A stretch of DNA of 64,000 nt. Source: Mesorhizobium qingshengii. GTDB taxonomy: Bacteria; Pseudomonadota; Alphaproteobacteria; Rhizobiales; Rhizobiaceae. Each line of letters opens with the position of its first letter. Within the stretch, counting starts at the first letter, position 1. Made by a program: the position numbers and the translations under genes. The notes under the pieces are model-generated. The model worked only from the letters and a program-made list of their open reading frames with translations, ran no database searches and was not told where the DNA came from. The stretch covers positions 1 through 64,000 of the forward strand of contig NZ_FMXM01000024.1 of assembly GCF_900103325.1 (NCBI RefSeq), read 5' to 3'. Positions 18,262 to 27,582 of this stretch are shown one piece after another.

Positions 18262-18468
18262 AATCTTCGGACGTCGATCCTCCGCAATACACGGTCAGTC
18301 AGTCAAAAGCGGACCCTGGCTGCCAAGGGTCGTCAGGACAGCGCTTGCGGGTTGGCGTGGCCGTTTGACCAACGGAGGCCGCGGTTTGATCCACATCATT
18401 GCGATTGCCGGGGCCAAGGCGCAGCCAAGACAGCATGAACCGTCCCATCTCAGTTGTAGGGAACGTAC

Positions 18469-19719
18469 ATGCTTGAGATTCCAAAGCCGATCGTGAAGGA
18501 GATCCCTTCCGCCCCCGGAAAGACACAGGATCAATTCGCCGGGAAGGTACGGCGGTCCGTCAGCGCCCGAATGCTCTGGTACGCCATCGCGCTGGCTGTC
18601 GCCGTTGGCGCAGGTGTCAGCGTATGGGCCGTGTTCCTGCGACCGATCGAGGTTCAAGTCGCGAGCACGGAGCGAGATGTGCCCGTGCAGGTCTTCGGCC
18701 TCGGCACGGTCGAGGCGCGCGTGACCTCCAGGATCGGCTTCAAGGTCTCCGGCGTGCTGGTCGATCTTCGCGCCGATGTTGGCAACCATGTCGCCAAGGG
18801 CGCGGTTCTGGCCCGTCTTGATGACCGCGAGCAGAGTGCACAGGTGGCCCGGACAAACGCGACGGTCCAACTGGCCAACGCCAATCTTCAAAAGGCTGCC
18901 GCGAGCGTCGAAAAGGCTCAGGCGAACTACGCGAACGCCAAGAGCATCAACGAGCGCCGGCAAATGCTGCTAAAGGGCAACAGCACCTCTATCGAAGCTG
19001 CGCAGACGGCACAGGCGGCACAGGATGCGGCGCTTGCCGATGTGGACCTGGCACAGAGCGATGTGCTCGTGGCCAAGGCCAACATCGGCGACGCCAAGGC
19101 ACAGCAGCAGCTGCAATCAACCATATTGGACTTCTACACCCTCGCCGCGCCCTACGATGCGATGGTGACTGGGCGTCTGAAGGAACTCGGCTCGGCACTC
19201 GGCGCGGGCGAGCCTGTGTTCACGCTGATCGATCCGGGGACCGTGTGGGCGCTTGCTTATGTCGACGAGAGCAAAGCCGGCGAGATCTCTGTCGGCGAGC
19301 CCGCCGAGATCGTGCTGCGATCTCGGCCTGGCCAGCGCATCGCCGGGCACGTGGTTCGCATCCAGCCGGAAAGCGATCGCGTCAACGAGGAACGGCGCGT
19401 CGAGATCGCGTTCGACACACTCCCAGCTGATTTGTATCTCGGCGAACAGGCCGAGGCCCACATCACGACGGTCCGGCTGCCGCAGGCCCTATTGGCCCCG
19501 GAGGCGGCGATCACTGGGCTCGCCAACAATCGGGGAACCATATGGACCATCGAGGATGGATACTTTCAGCAGCGCGCCGTGACACTCGGGCACCGGTTGC
19601 TCGATGGACGCTTTGAGATTACCGGCGGCGTCCCGGAGTACGCGCTTGTCGTCACCACGTTGCGCAGCGGACTGCGCGTCGGCCGTGCGGCCAAGGTGAC
19701 CGAAGGGGCACGTCGATGA
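18469..19719 (+). CDS. HlyD-type periplasmic adaptor (membrane fusion protein)
   Basis: This 416-residue protein has one N-terminal membrane segment (about residues 34-53), a biotinyl-lipoyl-like half (KVSGVLVDLRADVGNHVAKG), an alanine/glutamine-rich coiled-coil hairpin (about 125-205), the second lipoyl half (YTLAAPYDAMVTGRLKELGS) and a beta-barrel domain. Such adaptors link an inner-membrane ABC transporter to an outer-membrane channel. It is first in a three-gene operon with an FtsX-like permease and an ATPase, as in DevBCA/MacAB systems. The permease start overlaps its stop as ATGA. Confidence 0.9.
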   Translation: MLEIPKPIVKEIPSAPGKTQDQFAGKVRRSVSARMLWYAIALAVAVGAGVSVWAVFLRPIEVQVASTERDVPVQVFGLGTVEARVTSRIGFKVSGVLVDLRADVGNHVAKGAVLARLDDREQSAQVARTNATVQLANANLQKAAASVEKAQANYANAKSINERRQMLLKGNSTSIEAAQTAQAAQDAALADVDLAQSDVLVAKANIGDAKAQQQLQSTILDFYTLAAPYDAMVTGRLKELGSALGAGEPVFTLIDPGTVWALAYVDESKAGEISVGEPAEIVLRSRPGQRIAGHVVRIQPESDRVNEERRVEIAFDTLPADLYLGEQAEAHITTVRLPQALLAPEAAITGLANNRGTIWTIEDGYFQQRAVTLGHRLLDGRFEITGGVPEYALVVTTLRSGLRVGRAAKVTEGARR

Positions 19720-20861
19720 ATCTGGCCTACCGGGACATCAAGCACAATCTCCTGCGTTTCGTCCTGACCAACTTCGGATTGAGCCTGCTGCTCGGCATCG
19801 TGATCATGATGACAGGCGTCTATGGCGGACTGATCGATGACGCATTGCGTCAGGCCCGTGCGGCCAACGCAGACCTCTGGGTGGTCGAGGCTGGTACCAA
19901 CGGGCCTTTTGCCGAGTCATCGCGCATTCCGGGCGACACCAGGGAATTGGTCAGCCGGGTTTATGGCGTGCAACGCGCCGGGTCTGTCACCTATCAATCG
20001 GTCCAGACCGAGCTGAACGGCGCACCGCACCGTCTCTTCCTCATCGGCTTCGAGCCCGGCAGGCCCGGCGGACCGCGTCAACTGTCGGCCGGTCGCGACA
20101 TTTTGCGCGGCCATTATGAGATGATCGTCGACAGCTCTGCCGGTCTGGCATTGGGTCAGGAGGTCCTGCTGGGGACCCGTGACCACAAATTTTCCGTTGT
20201 CGGCCTGATGCGTAACGAAGTCACATCGTCTGGCGATCCCGTCGCCTACATCACCTTGCGCGACGCGCAAGCGCTCCAGTTCGAACTGGCACCCCCAGCT
20301 TCGCGGCGCGAGCAGGCGCGCGGAGGGTCCATGGAAACCAACGACCAGATCAATGCCGTCATCGCCAAGGTATCGCCCTATGTCCCGATTGACGAGACGG
20401 CGGCGGCGCTCTCGCGGTGGAAACACCTGACGGCCCTTACGCAGGCCCAGCAGGAAACGCTGCTAAGCAAGTTCGTCATCGAAAAGGCGCGCAAGCAGCA
20501 GCTTCTGATCATGGTTCTGCTGGTTGTCGTATCGGCCGTCATCATCGCCCTGATCATTTACACGATGACAATGGACAAGGTGCGCTCGATCGCCACGCTC
20601 AAATTCGTCGGCGCGCCCGACCGCACCATTGTCGGCCTCATTGTTCAGCAATCCCTGTCGTTGGGGATCACCGGGTACTTCGCTGGTCTCGCGCTTGTTT
20701 TCACCTTCAGGCCCTTCTTCCCACGGCGACTCGTGTTTGATCCAGAAAGCGTCGTGGCCGTATTCGCGATCACGATCGTGGTCTGCCTTGCCGCGAGCAC
20801 GCTGGGCATTCGGCTCGCGCTCAGGGTGGACCCGGCGGAAGCGCTTTCGGCGGCAGGATAG
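19716..20861 (+). CDS. FtsX/MacB-type ABC transporter permease
   Basis: The permease has 381 residues: one membrane helix near residue 25, a large periplasmic domain (about 45-250) and three helices toward the C-terminus (MVLLVVVSAVIIALIIYTMT, then GLALVF and VFAITIVVCLAAS). This is the MacB/DevC layout. It does not move substrate through the membrane but couples ATP hydrolysis to the adaptor. The start overlaps the upstream stop by four bases. Substrate is unknown. Confidence 0.88.
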   Translation: MNLAYRDIKHNLLRFVLTNFGLSLLLGIVIMMTGVYGGLIDDALRQARAANADLWVVEAGTNGPFAESSRIPGDTRELVSRVYGVQRAGSVTYQSVQTELNGAPHRLFLIGFEPGRPGGPRQLSAGRDILRGHYEMIVDSSAGLALGQEVLLGTRDHKFSVVGLMRNEVTSSGDPVAYITLRDAQALQFELAPPASRREQARGGSMETNDQINAVIAKVSPYVPIDETAAALSRWKHLTALTQAQQETLLSKFVIEKARKQQLLIMVLLVVVSAVIIALIIYTMTMDKVRSIATLKFVGAPDRTIVGLIVQQSLSLGITGYFAGLALVFTFRPFFPRRLVFDPESVVAVFAITIVVCLAASTLGIRLALRVDPAEALSAAG

Positions 20862-20865
20862 AAAC

Positions 20866-21600
20866 GTGACCGAACCAAGCAGACAAGCGGTCGTAAGGGT
20901 CGAACATCTTTCCAAGCATTTCGGCGTGGGGAGTGCTCGGGTCGACGCGCTGATTGACATCAACATGGAAGTCTTTGCCGGCCAGGTCATCGGGCTGATG
21001 GGGCCGAGTGGCTCAGGCAAGACCACGCTGCTTAACTGCATGGCCTGCATTCTGGAGCCGAGCGGTGGACGGCTAACGCTCGACGGCGAAGCCGTCTATG
21101 ACGACCGCTGGCTCAGGGCAGATTTGCGCCGATTGCGGCTCGACAAGATCGGCTTCATTTTCCAGTATCCCAACCTGCTGCCGTTCCTCGACGCCACCGA
21201 CAACGTCGCCGTGGTGCTCCATCTTGCCGGATTTGGCGCCGCGGCTGCTCATACGCACGCCGTTGAGCTGCTCGATTACCTCGAGGTCGGCCACCGCAAG
21301 CACGCAATGCCCTCGCAGCTTTCCGGCGGCGAAGCCCAACGCGTCGCCATCGCCCGCGCGCTCGCCAACCGGCCGCGCATCATCCTCGCCGACGAGCCGA
21401 CCGCGCCACTCGATTCAGTTCGCGCCCGCATCGTAATGGATCTGCTGCGCAGGATCGCGATCGACCAGAGCGCGGCTATTATCGTGGTCACTCACGACGA
21501 GATGATTCTCGACCGCTTCGACCATATTTTCCGGCTGCGCGACGGCCGGCTTGAGACTGCTACCGACAACGTTTCACGCTCCCCGGCGCCAGCCAGGTAG
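20866..21600 (+). CDS. ABC transporter ATP-binding protein (MacB/LolD-type)
   Basis: The 244-residue ATPase has Walker A GPSGSGKTT, signature QLSGGEAQRVAIARAL, Walker B IILADEPT and switch VTHDE. I start it at the GTG at 20866 (VTEPSRQAV), four bases after the permease stop; the frame is open further upstream but overlaps the permease. One oddity is PTAPLD where the D-loop usually reads PTGNLD or PTGALD. It completes the HlyD/FtsX/ATPase export module. Confidence 0.9.
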   Translation: MTEPSRQAVVRVEHLSKHFGVGSARVDALIDINMEVFAGQVIGLMGPSGSGKTTLLNCMACILEPSGGRLTLDGEAVYDDRWLRADLRRLRLDKIGFIFQYPNLLPFLDATDNVAVVLHLAGFGAAAAHTHAVELLDYLEVGHRKHAMPSQLSGGEAQRVAIARALANRPRIILADEPTAPLDSVRARIVMDLLRRIAIDQSAAIIVVTHDEMILDRFDHIFRLRDGRLETATDNVSRSPAPAR

Positions 21601-21718
21601 CGAATACGCCACCTTCCCCTAGTCGCTGGGGTGTGCCGGTAGGCCCTTAGCTTGCTACCGCTTTCTCAAAAAACCCGGCGAGAAATCCCCTCCTAACGTT
21701 CCCGCCGGACGCGGCCAC

Positions 21719-21960
21719 ATGCGTCCCGGACCGACAGGACCGCCTTTCATCCGCCCGCATGTCCTGGTCGACGCCCGCGACAGCATAGTGACAGGTGACC
21801 GCATTCGCGCTGCCACACAGGAATGGCGCGAGGCCAGCATCTGGTTCTGCGGCCCAGCAGGCTTCGGCAAGGTTTTGCAGCAGGATTTCGCCACGCAGGG
21901 ACTGGTTGCGGCGGTGAAGCAAGACTCTACGAAAGCCAGCCTGTTCACTGCTTTCTATCC
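21719..21960 (+). pseudogene. C-terminal fragment of a ferric reductase-like FAD/NAD protein
   Basis: The frame includes HVLVDARDSIVTGDRIRAA and ASIWFCGPAGFGKVLQQDF, the last strands of the ferredoxin-NADP reductase fold, where xxFCGPxxF binds the nicotinamide. The expected ending (DFHQELFEMR-like) is replaced by unrelated residues, and nothing upstream encodes the FAD domain or the membrane helices. It is a relic of a gene otherwise lost. Confidence 0.55.
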
Positions 21961-22583
21961 TTCTTGCGTGCCTCGGCTACCGCCTCCTGGAGTTGTGCGA
22001 AGTCGAGACCACCGGGAATGAGAAAAGGCCCGACAATCCATGCTGGCGTTCCCTGGAGACCGATGGTTTCGGCCTGCAGGTTATTTCGGGCAAGAAGCCG
22101 GGTAATCTCGGCCTCGTGCTTGGTCGCATCCGCATCGAGTTTTTTCAGATCAATGCCAGTTGTCCGCAGGACTGCCCTGACCGCTTCATTCGCTGTGAAC
22201 CGTCGAGGCGCGGACATCAGCGCGTCATGCGCAATGGCATACCTGCCCTGCCACTTTGCCGCGAGTGCCAGCCGAGCAGCATATTCCGATACGGGTCCGA
22301 AGATGGGCCATTCCTTGTAAAGCACGCGAATGCGCGGATCGCTTGCCAACAGCTTCTTCAGTGCCGGGTGGCTCTTTTTACAATATGGACAGTTGTAGTC
22401 CACGAATTCGGCAATCGTTACATCCGCCGTATTCGACCCGACAAAAGGCATGTCTGGGTCGTTCATGATCTGCTCGGGAGTCATCGCAGCCCCGCTATCC
22501 CCGGACGTGGGTGCCTGCTGCGCCGTTGCGAATGGAGCGGCGCATAACAACACAAGAAGTAGAAGGATCCTTTGCTTATGCAT
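21945..22583 (-). CDS. DsbA family thiol-disulfide oxidoreductase (Com1-like)
   Basis: This 212-residue periplasmic protein has a signal peptide (MHKQRILLLLVLLCAAPFAT, cleavage near AQQA), the thioredoxin-fold active site CPYCKKSHP and the cis-Pro loop LQGTPAWIVG. The CPYC centre and single domain fit DsbA/Com1 proteins that oxidise or isomerise disulfides. The ATG at 22583 follows GGGGGA and overlaps the end of the L,D-transpeptidase gene by eight bases. Coupling suggests that it keeps the transpeptidase's catalytic cysteine in the right redox state (inference). Confidence 0.88.
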   Translation of the reverse strand: MHKQRILLLLVLLCAAPFATAQQAPTSGDSGAAMTPEQIMNDPDMPFVGSNTADVTIAEFVDYNCPYCKKSHPALKKLLASDPRIRVLYKEWPIFGPVSEYAARLALAAKWQGRYAIAHDALMSAPRRFTANEAVRAVLRTTGIDLKKLDADATKHEAEITRLLARNNLQAETIGLQGTPAWIVGPFLIPGGLDFAQLQEAVAEARKKDRKQ

Positions 22584-23268
22584 TTTGTCCCCCTGCATCA
22601 GTTTGCAGCACCAGGATTGACGTTCCGTCGGGCACGCGCTCATAGAGGTCGATGACGTCCTGGAAGAGGAGGCGAACGCAGCCGCTGGAGACAGCCCGTC
22701 CAATCGAGCGGGCATCCATGTTTCCGTGCAAGCGGTAAAGCGTATCCTTGCCATCCTCGAAGATGTAGAGCGCCCTCGCACCGAGGGGATTGTCCAGGCC
22801 AGGCGACATGCCGTGGCGGTATTTCTCAAGCTCGGGCTGGCGGTCGATCATTTCGGAAGGCGGCGTCCACTTTGGCCATTTGCGCTTGTACTGGATTCTT
22901 GCCCGCCCACCCCAGGCAAAGCCGTCGCGTCCGATACCGACTCCGTATCGGATGGCGTGGCCGTCTTCTTGGACGAGGTAAAGAAAGCGCCTGGGCGTAT
23001 CGACGACGATCGTCCCCGGCTTCTCGCCCGTTGGATCCTTCACAACCTGCCGGTAATATTTGGGGTCAATCAAATCGATCCGGGCGGCCGGTACGGGAAA
23101 CTGTTCATCGGCGATCGCGGCGTACATCAGCGCGGCATCGGGGAGCGCCGGCCGTGGGACGGCAACAAACGCCGCGCGTGGTGTAGTCGTACAGCCTGCC
23201 ACGGCAACGGCCATCCCGGTGGCGCCAAACAGAAACTGCCTGCGCCCCATCATAAGTTGGGTTTTCAT
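22576..23268 (-). CDS. L,D-transpeptidase (YkuD domain)
   Basis: The 230-residue protein carries a signal with a lipobox-like AVAVAGCTTT at about residue 26, so it may be a lipoprotein, and an RRQF pair near the start. The catalytic YkuD domain has IVVDTPRRFLYLV, the first His in YRLHGN and the catalytic Cys in SIGRAVSSGCVRLLFQD. Such enzymes form 3-3 peptidoglycan cross-links or attach outer-membrane proteins to the wall. It is upstream of and overlaps the DsbA-like gene. Confidence 0.92.
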   Translation of the reverse strand: MKTQLMMGRRQFLFGATGMAVAVAGCTTTPRAAFVAVPRPALPDAALMYAAIADEQFPVPAARIDLIDPKYYRQVVKDPTGEKPGTIVVDTPRRFLYLVQEDGHAIRYGVGIGRDGFAWGGRARIQYKRKWPKWTPPSEMIDRQPELEKYRHGMSPGLDNPLGARALYIFEDGKDTLYRLHGNMDARSIGRAVSSGCVRLLFQDVIDLYERVPDGTSILVLQTDAGGQNA

Positions 23269-23361
23269 GGTTCAACCTTTCGAACGGCCTCGAAGGCGTT
23301 CGCAATATGTCTGAAAGAGGATCTGGCGCGCCGCCAACAATGGCCGCGGCGCCTCTGGAAA

Positions 23362-23712
23362 TCAGATCGCGGAGAAAACTCTCGGCGGCCTGAGATACGC
23401 TTTGGCTGGGATGGCCTTCATCGGGACCGGACTGAAGTACGGTCGCGACCACGCCTTCGCTGTCGGAAGTCTTGCCTGCAGCGCGCCGGGCAAGCCGAGT
23501 TGCGGAAAACAGGGGACGGAAGCTGTCTTGACGGTGTTGAAACACGGCCGAAACGAAGACCGCTCGATCGTGCCGTAAGCGCTACCCACGGTCACCACAA
23601 CGCCTCCCGCTGGCGCCCCGAATGAGGATGCCAAGGCCCAAGCCGGCCAAATTCCAGCAGCTGTGGAAACGATCGAAAAAATGAACACCAGCAGTGTGAT
23701 ACGAATACGCAT
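23362..23712 (-). CDS. Hypothetical secreted small protein
   Basis: From the ATG at 23712 the frame encodes 116 residues with a good signal peptide (MRIRITLLVFIFSIVSTAAG, then IWPAWALA). The mature part has two cysteines (RPCFNTV and VPCFPQ) and many prolines; I recognise no family. It is upstream of the L,D-transpeptidase on the same strand but about 90 bases away. The frame is open further to 23760. Coding is plausible mainly because of the signal peptide. Confidence 0.45.
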   Translation of the reverse strand: MRIRITLLVFIFSIVSTAAGIWPAWALASSFGAPAGGVVVTVGSAYGTIERSSFRPCFNTVKTASVPCFPQLGLPGALQARLPTAKAWSRPYFSPVPMKAIPAKAYLRPPRVFSAI

Positions 23713-23892
23713 TCGAGGTACTTTACACCACAAAGTCCCCAGATAACCGCTCTGACGCAATTGTGATAACCGTGTCTGCGGGGCCTAGCGACAGGTCATG
23801 GATTTTGGCCCTAACAGCGCGGACTTGAACGGCCAGCGGCTCTTGTCTGGTGTCGCTACAGCAGTTTAGGCGAATGCAGATGTGTTCGCCCC

Positions 23893-23934
23893 TTGTTCAA
23901 ACTGTCATTATACATTATATGCAATTACATAATG
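23893..23934 (+). promoter_or_regulatory. Promoter with overlapping palindromic operator for the sulfide operon
   Basis: A -35 box TTGTTC (23893-23898) and a -10 box TATATG (23916-23921) are separated by 17 bases. An imperfect AT-rich palindrome with arms CATTAT and ATAATG (23913-23934) covers the -10 box; a further TCATTAT copy lies at 23905. This is where a BigR/ArsR repressor would bind. The repressor is encoded in the same operon. Confidence 0.6.
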
Positions 23935-23946
23935 AGTGACGGATGG

Positions 23947-25251
23947 ATGACCGATATGAAAATGATCCGCGTAAACGACAAATTGTCGGTGGGCTCCCAG
24001 CCCTCGATCCCGGAGATTCAGTCGCTTCAGGAAAATGGGTTTGCAGGGTTGATCAACGCTCGCCCTGACCGGGAAGAGCCTGGCCAGCTCGCAAACAAGG
24101 ACGAGCGTGAGGAAGCGGGCCGTGCCGGTGTCACCTACAGCTTCATACCGGTCACCATGTCGACCATTACGGAGGCAGACGTCCGGGCCTTCCAGGCGGC
24201 TGTGGAAGATGTCGACGGCGCAGTTTTTGCCCATTGTAAATCGGGCGCACGCACCCTGACCCTATATGTACTTGGTGAGGCACTCGATGGACGGCTGTCG
24301 TCTGTCGGGATTGCAGCTCTTGGCGAGCAACTTGGCATTGACCTTTCGGCTGCCGCCCGATGGCTCGAAGCGCACCGCCAACGGCGACCCCAAGTGAAGG
24401 GGTTCTTCGATCCTCGCACATGGAGTGTGCAATATGTGGTTTCGGATCCTGGGACCAGCAAATGCGCGATTATCGATCCGGTTCTTGATTTTGATGAGAA
24501 GTCCGGAGCAACTGCAACGCGCAACGCTGACACCATGCTTTCATATGTGGCCGAGCAAGGGCTGACCGTTGAATGGATCCTCGAGACCCATCCCCATGCC
24601 GACCACTTGTCGGCTGCTCAGTATCTGAAGGAGAAGACAGGAGCCCCGATTGCAATTGGAGCACGGATAGTCGATGTCCAGCACTTGTGGCAAGGCATCT
24701 ACAACTGGCCTGATCTCCGCACGGACGGTTCGCAGTGGGATAGGCTGTTCTCCGATGGAGACACTTTCAAGGTCGGCTCGATCGAGGCGCGGGTGATGTT
24801 TTCGCCAGGTCACACCTTGGCGTCGATCAGCTATCTGATAGGCGATGCGGCTTTTATCCACGACACCATCTTCATGCCAGACAGCGGCTCGGCTCGCGCC
24901 GACTTTCCTGGTGGCGACGCCCGGATACTGTGGAAATCGATCCAGAACATTCTGGAGCTTCCAGATGAAACCCGCTTGTTTACCGGCCACGACTACCAGC
25001 CGGGCGGACGCGAACCAAAGTGGGAAAGCACTGTCGGCGAGCAGAAGCGCACCAATGCGCATCTGGCCGGCGTGAACGAAGAGGCCTTTGCCACATTGCG
25101 TGTGGCCCGTGACCGCACGCTGCCAATGCCGAAGCTGATCTTGCATGCCTTGCAGGTCAACATCCAGGCGGGGCGTCTGCCGGAGCCTGAAGCAAATGGT
25201 AAGCGATATCTGAAGTTTCCGATTGGTGCACTCGACGGAGCAGTCTGGTGA
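23947..25251 (+). CDS. blh: Bifunctional sulfur transferase/persulfide dioxygenase (Blh)
   Basis: The protein has two domains. Residues 1-130 form a DUF442/phosphatase-like rhodanese substitute with VFAHCKSGARTLTLY (catalytic Cys). The rest is an ETHE1-like metallo-beta-lactamase-fold dioxygenase with THPHADHLSA, the SPGHTLAS loop and GHDYQPGG. It should detoxify hydrogen sulfide through persulfide oxidation to sulfite. The start is uncertain: ATGs at 23932, 23947 and 23956 are in frame. The promoter's -10 box is too close to 23932, so I take 23947. It heads an operon with bigR and a TauE-type exporter. Confidence 0.9.
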   Translation: MTDMKMIRVNDKLSVGSQPSIPEIQSLQENGFAGLINARPDREEPGQLANKDEREEAGRAGVTYSFIPVTMSTITEADVRAFQAAVEDVDGAVFAHCKSGARTLTLYVLGEALDGRLSSVGIAALGEQLGIDLSAAARWLEAHRQRRPQVKGFFDPRTWSVQYVVSDPGTSKCAIIDPVLDFDEKSGATATRNADTMLSYVAEQGLTVEWILETHPHADHLSAAQYLKEKTGAPIAIGARIVDVQHLWQGIYNWPDLRTDGSQWDRLFSDGDTFKVGSIEARVMFSPGHTLASISYLIGDAAFIHDTIFMPDSGSARADFPGGDARILWKSIQNILELPDETRLFTGHDYQPGGREPKWESTVGEQKRTNAHLAGVNEEAFATLRVARDRTLPMPKLILHALQVNIQAGRLPEPEANGKRYLKFPIGALDGAVW

Positions 25252-25592
25252 GTGAGATCCGACTTGATGCAGCGAAGATGGGGAGGTTGCCTGCCGCGAT
25301 GGAACCCCGCGCAGGCGAAGTAGCGTCTTTGTTGAAGACTCTAGCGCATCCGACGCGATTGATGCTGGTCTGCACCCTTGTCGAAGGGGAGTATTCGGTC
25401 GGCCGATTGGAAGAAGCACTCGACATTCATCAGCCGAATCTTTCCCAGCAATTGACGATCCTACGCGATGCTAAAATCGTGGAAACGCGGCGTGAGGGGA
25501 AACAGATCTTCTACCGATTGACCGCCAAGAGGGCTGCTAAAGTGGTTTCCGCGCTTTACTCGATCTTCTGTTCCGACGGCGAGCCCTCATGA
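25248..25592 (+). CDS. bigR: ArsR-type persulfide-sensing repressor (BigR)
   Basis: This 114-residue winged-helix repressor starts at a GTG that overlaps the blh stop. Recognition helix HQPNLSQQLTILRDA is clear. Two cysteines, Cys42 (VCTLVEG) and Cys108 (SIFCSD), match the pair that BigR-type sensors link when they meet sulfide or persulfide. Metal ligands of classic ArsR proteins are absent. It should repress the whole operon from the palindrome at 23913-23934. Confidence 0.9.
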   Translation: MSEIRLDAAKMGRLPAAMEPRAGEVASLLKTLAHPTRLMLVCTLVEGEYSVGRLEEALDIHQPNLSQQLTILRDAKIVETRREGKQIFYRLTAKRAAKVVSALYSIFCSDGEPS

Positions 25593-25735
25593 CATCTTAT
25601 CGTGCTTCTCGTCTGGCTGAGGTTGCGACCAGACTTTCATCAGTGCTCGCCACACTGGAGGGCAGAACTGCCGTAGCTCCTTTGGCGGCGGCATCAGGTG
25701 CTTATGACCGCGTCTTTGTAGGTGAGGCATCATGA
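25589..25735 (+). CDS. 48-residue ORF coupled between bigR and the TauE gene
   Basis: The ATG at 25589 overlaps the bigR stop as ATGA, and its own TGA (25733-25735) overlaps the next gene's ATG in the same way. It encodes MTSYRASRLAEVATRLSSVL and a tail ending in VFVGEAS. The sequence has an amphipathic, alanine-rich N-terminal half and no family I know. Exact overlaps at both ends make translation likely, at least as a coupling device. Confidence 0.5.
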   Translation: MTSYRASRLAEVATRLSSVLATLEGRTAVAPLAAASGAYDRVFVGEAS

Positions 25736-26514
25736 CCACTACCTTGTTCGCTGCCGTCGGCTCAGGCGGCCTGGTGGGGTTCACCCTTGGACTGGTTGGC
25801 GGTGGCGGATCGATACTGGCCACACCGCTTTTGCTCTATGTTGTCGGAGTGACCCAGCCGCACGTCGCCATTGGCACAGGCGCGCTTGCAGTGGCTGCCA
25901 ACGCCCTTGCAAACTTCGGAGGCCACGCCCTGAAGGGGCATGTTTGGTGGCGCTGTGCGCTTGTCTTCGCCGCGCTAGGCTCACTCGGCGCGCTAGCAGG
26001 GTCCACCCTTGGAAAGTCTATCGACGGGACATATCTGCTTTTCTTCTTTGGACTGCTTATGATGGTGGTCGGGGGCCTTATGGTGCTGCCACGGCATAGC
26101 AACGCGACAGCGGTTCGGCCTGTCAACGCCAGAATGTGCGCGATGACAGCAGCAGTCGCTGTTGCCGCCGGCGCGGCCTCAGGCTTCTTCGGCATAGGTG
26201 GCGGCTTCCTCATTGTCCCCGGACTGATCCTGGCCACCGGAATGCCGACGATCAATGCGATCGGCACATCCCTGCTTGCCGTCGCAGCCTTTGGCCTCGC
26301 AACCGCATTCAACTACGCCTTGTCAGGAATGGTTGATTGGCAGCTGGCTGCGGAATTTATCGGCGGCGGTATCGGCGGGGGTCTGGTCGGTACGCTCGCC
26401 GCCACACGCCTTGCTTCGTACAGGAACGCGCTCAATCGAACTTTTGCCGCACTTATCTTTGTCGTCGCAAGCTACGTTGTGTACACAAGCATCGGTCAGA
26501 TTGCCCTGAGGTAG
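25732..26514 (+). CDS. TauE/SafE-family sulfite/sulfur-compound exporter
   Basis: The 260-residue membrane protein has about eight hydrophobic helices and the family's glycine-rich signature GFTLGLVGGGGSILATPLLL near the start, repeated in the second half as SGFFGIGGGFLIVPGL. TauE/SafE proteins move small sulfur anions; here it is last in the blh-bigR operon, so export of sulfite formed by Blh is the likely task. The start overlaps the 48-residue ORF by four bases. Confidence 0.92.
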   Translation: MTTTLFAAVGSGGLVGFTLGLVGGGGSILATPLLLYVVGVTQPHVAIGTGALAVAANALANFGGHALKGHVWWRCALVFAALGSLGALAGSTLGKSIDGTYLLFFFGLLMMVVGGLMVLPRHSNATAVRPVNARMCAMTAAVAVAAGAASGFFGIGGGFLIVPGLILATGMPTINAIGTSLLAVAAFGLATAFNYALSGMVDWQLAAEFIGGGIGGGLVGTLAATRLASYRNALNRTFAALIFVVASYVVYTSIGQIALR

Positions 26515-27130
26515 CGATCTCTCTGGAGGATTGGAAGAGGGTTCCGCGCATGATTGCTGCGTAAGCCCGGCAGCGATCAACCGTTCAACAAAAGAGCAAG
26601 CCAGCATACTTAATGAGGCGTGTGATGGCCGTCCCCAAGTTCAGCGCCTGGAAGAAGGCCAAGCGAACTGCCTATGCCCGCGCCAACTGCCAGCGAAGGC
26701 GCGAAGATGCCGCCATGGCCTGCTGCTGCGCTACCTCGTGATAAGGACATTCACATTCGCCGGGGTGGCACGTTTGGCGATCGGGAGGGAAATTGCCGAC
26801 ACCCAGCAGCCACCCGACTTTCGCTGGCCAACCCCAATGAATTGATGGTCGCAAGGTCACAATCTCGAAGGAACGCCTCCTCCCAAAACGCTCCTCCCGC
26901 ATAGCGCGCAACGACCTAACGCGCCCCGGTCCCGAAAAACGGTCATCAGGCGGGAATAGTTTCCGACTACGCTCAGTATATGTCGCATGAAGATGAAGCT
27001 CGATGTGGCCCATGAACTACCAAGGCGAGCGTCGGTTTCTGTGAGCGCCCACGGCATCTTGGGAGCGCAGCGCGAGTACTGATAGTCGACGACTTCAGCG
27101 CTTGCGGTCGGGAGGAGCGAGCTCTCATCT

Positions 27131-27168
27131 GGCCCAGCGGTTATTCCCCTCTCCGCGACCGCTGGGCC
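27131..27168. terminator. Hairpin with 11-bp stem
   Basis: Arms GGCCCAGCGGT (27131-27141) and ACCGCTGGGCC (27158-27168) pair perfectly around a 16-base loop. No T-run follows on either strand, so a rho-independent terminator is doubtful. No flanking gene explains it. Confidence 0.35.
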
Positions 27169-27582
27169 CCTTCGGCTGCTAAGAGAACACTTCGATGACT
27201 GCGTTGCTTCTCAATGCCGATCTCGGAGCCTTCGGTCTATTCCCTAATGGAACTAACCGCCGCCTTGAAGGCGAGCAGGACTTGCAAATAGGAATGCTGC
27301 CAGTTGGATGGTAAAGCGGCACTGTCAGTGCAAGGGGGTTTGCCCATCACAAACGCCCAACCACTTGGAACAATTTCGCTGAAGCACCGCATGTTGGTGA
27401 AGGCCAACTCATCTTGGTCACTCTCGCTACGCTGGCGCTCGCGCATTTGCTGGTGCCGATGGCACTCATTGAAGAACGTCTGAGGTGCGACACACAACAT
27501 TCGCTGCGCGTTGACAGGCAGCCATGCCCACACATCAATTGCGACTGCGTTAGAGCGCCCAATCCCTTTGAACAGGAAAAGC

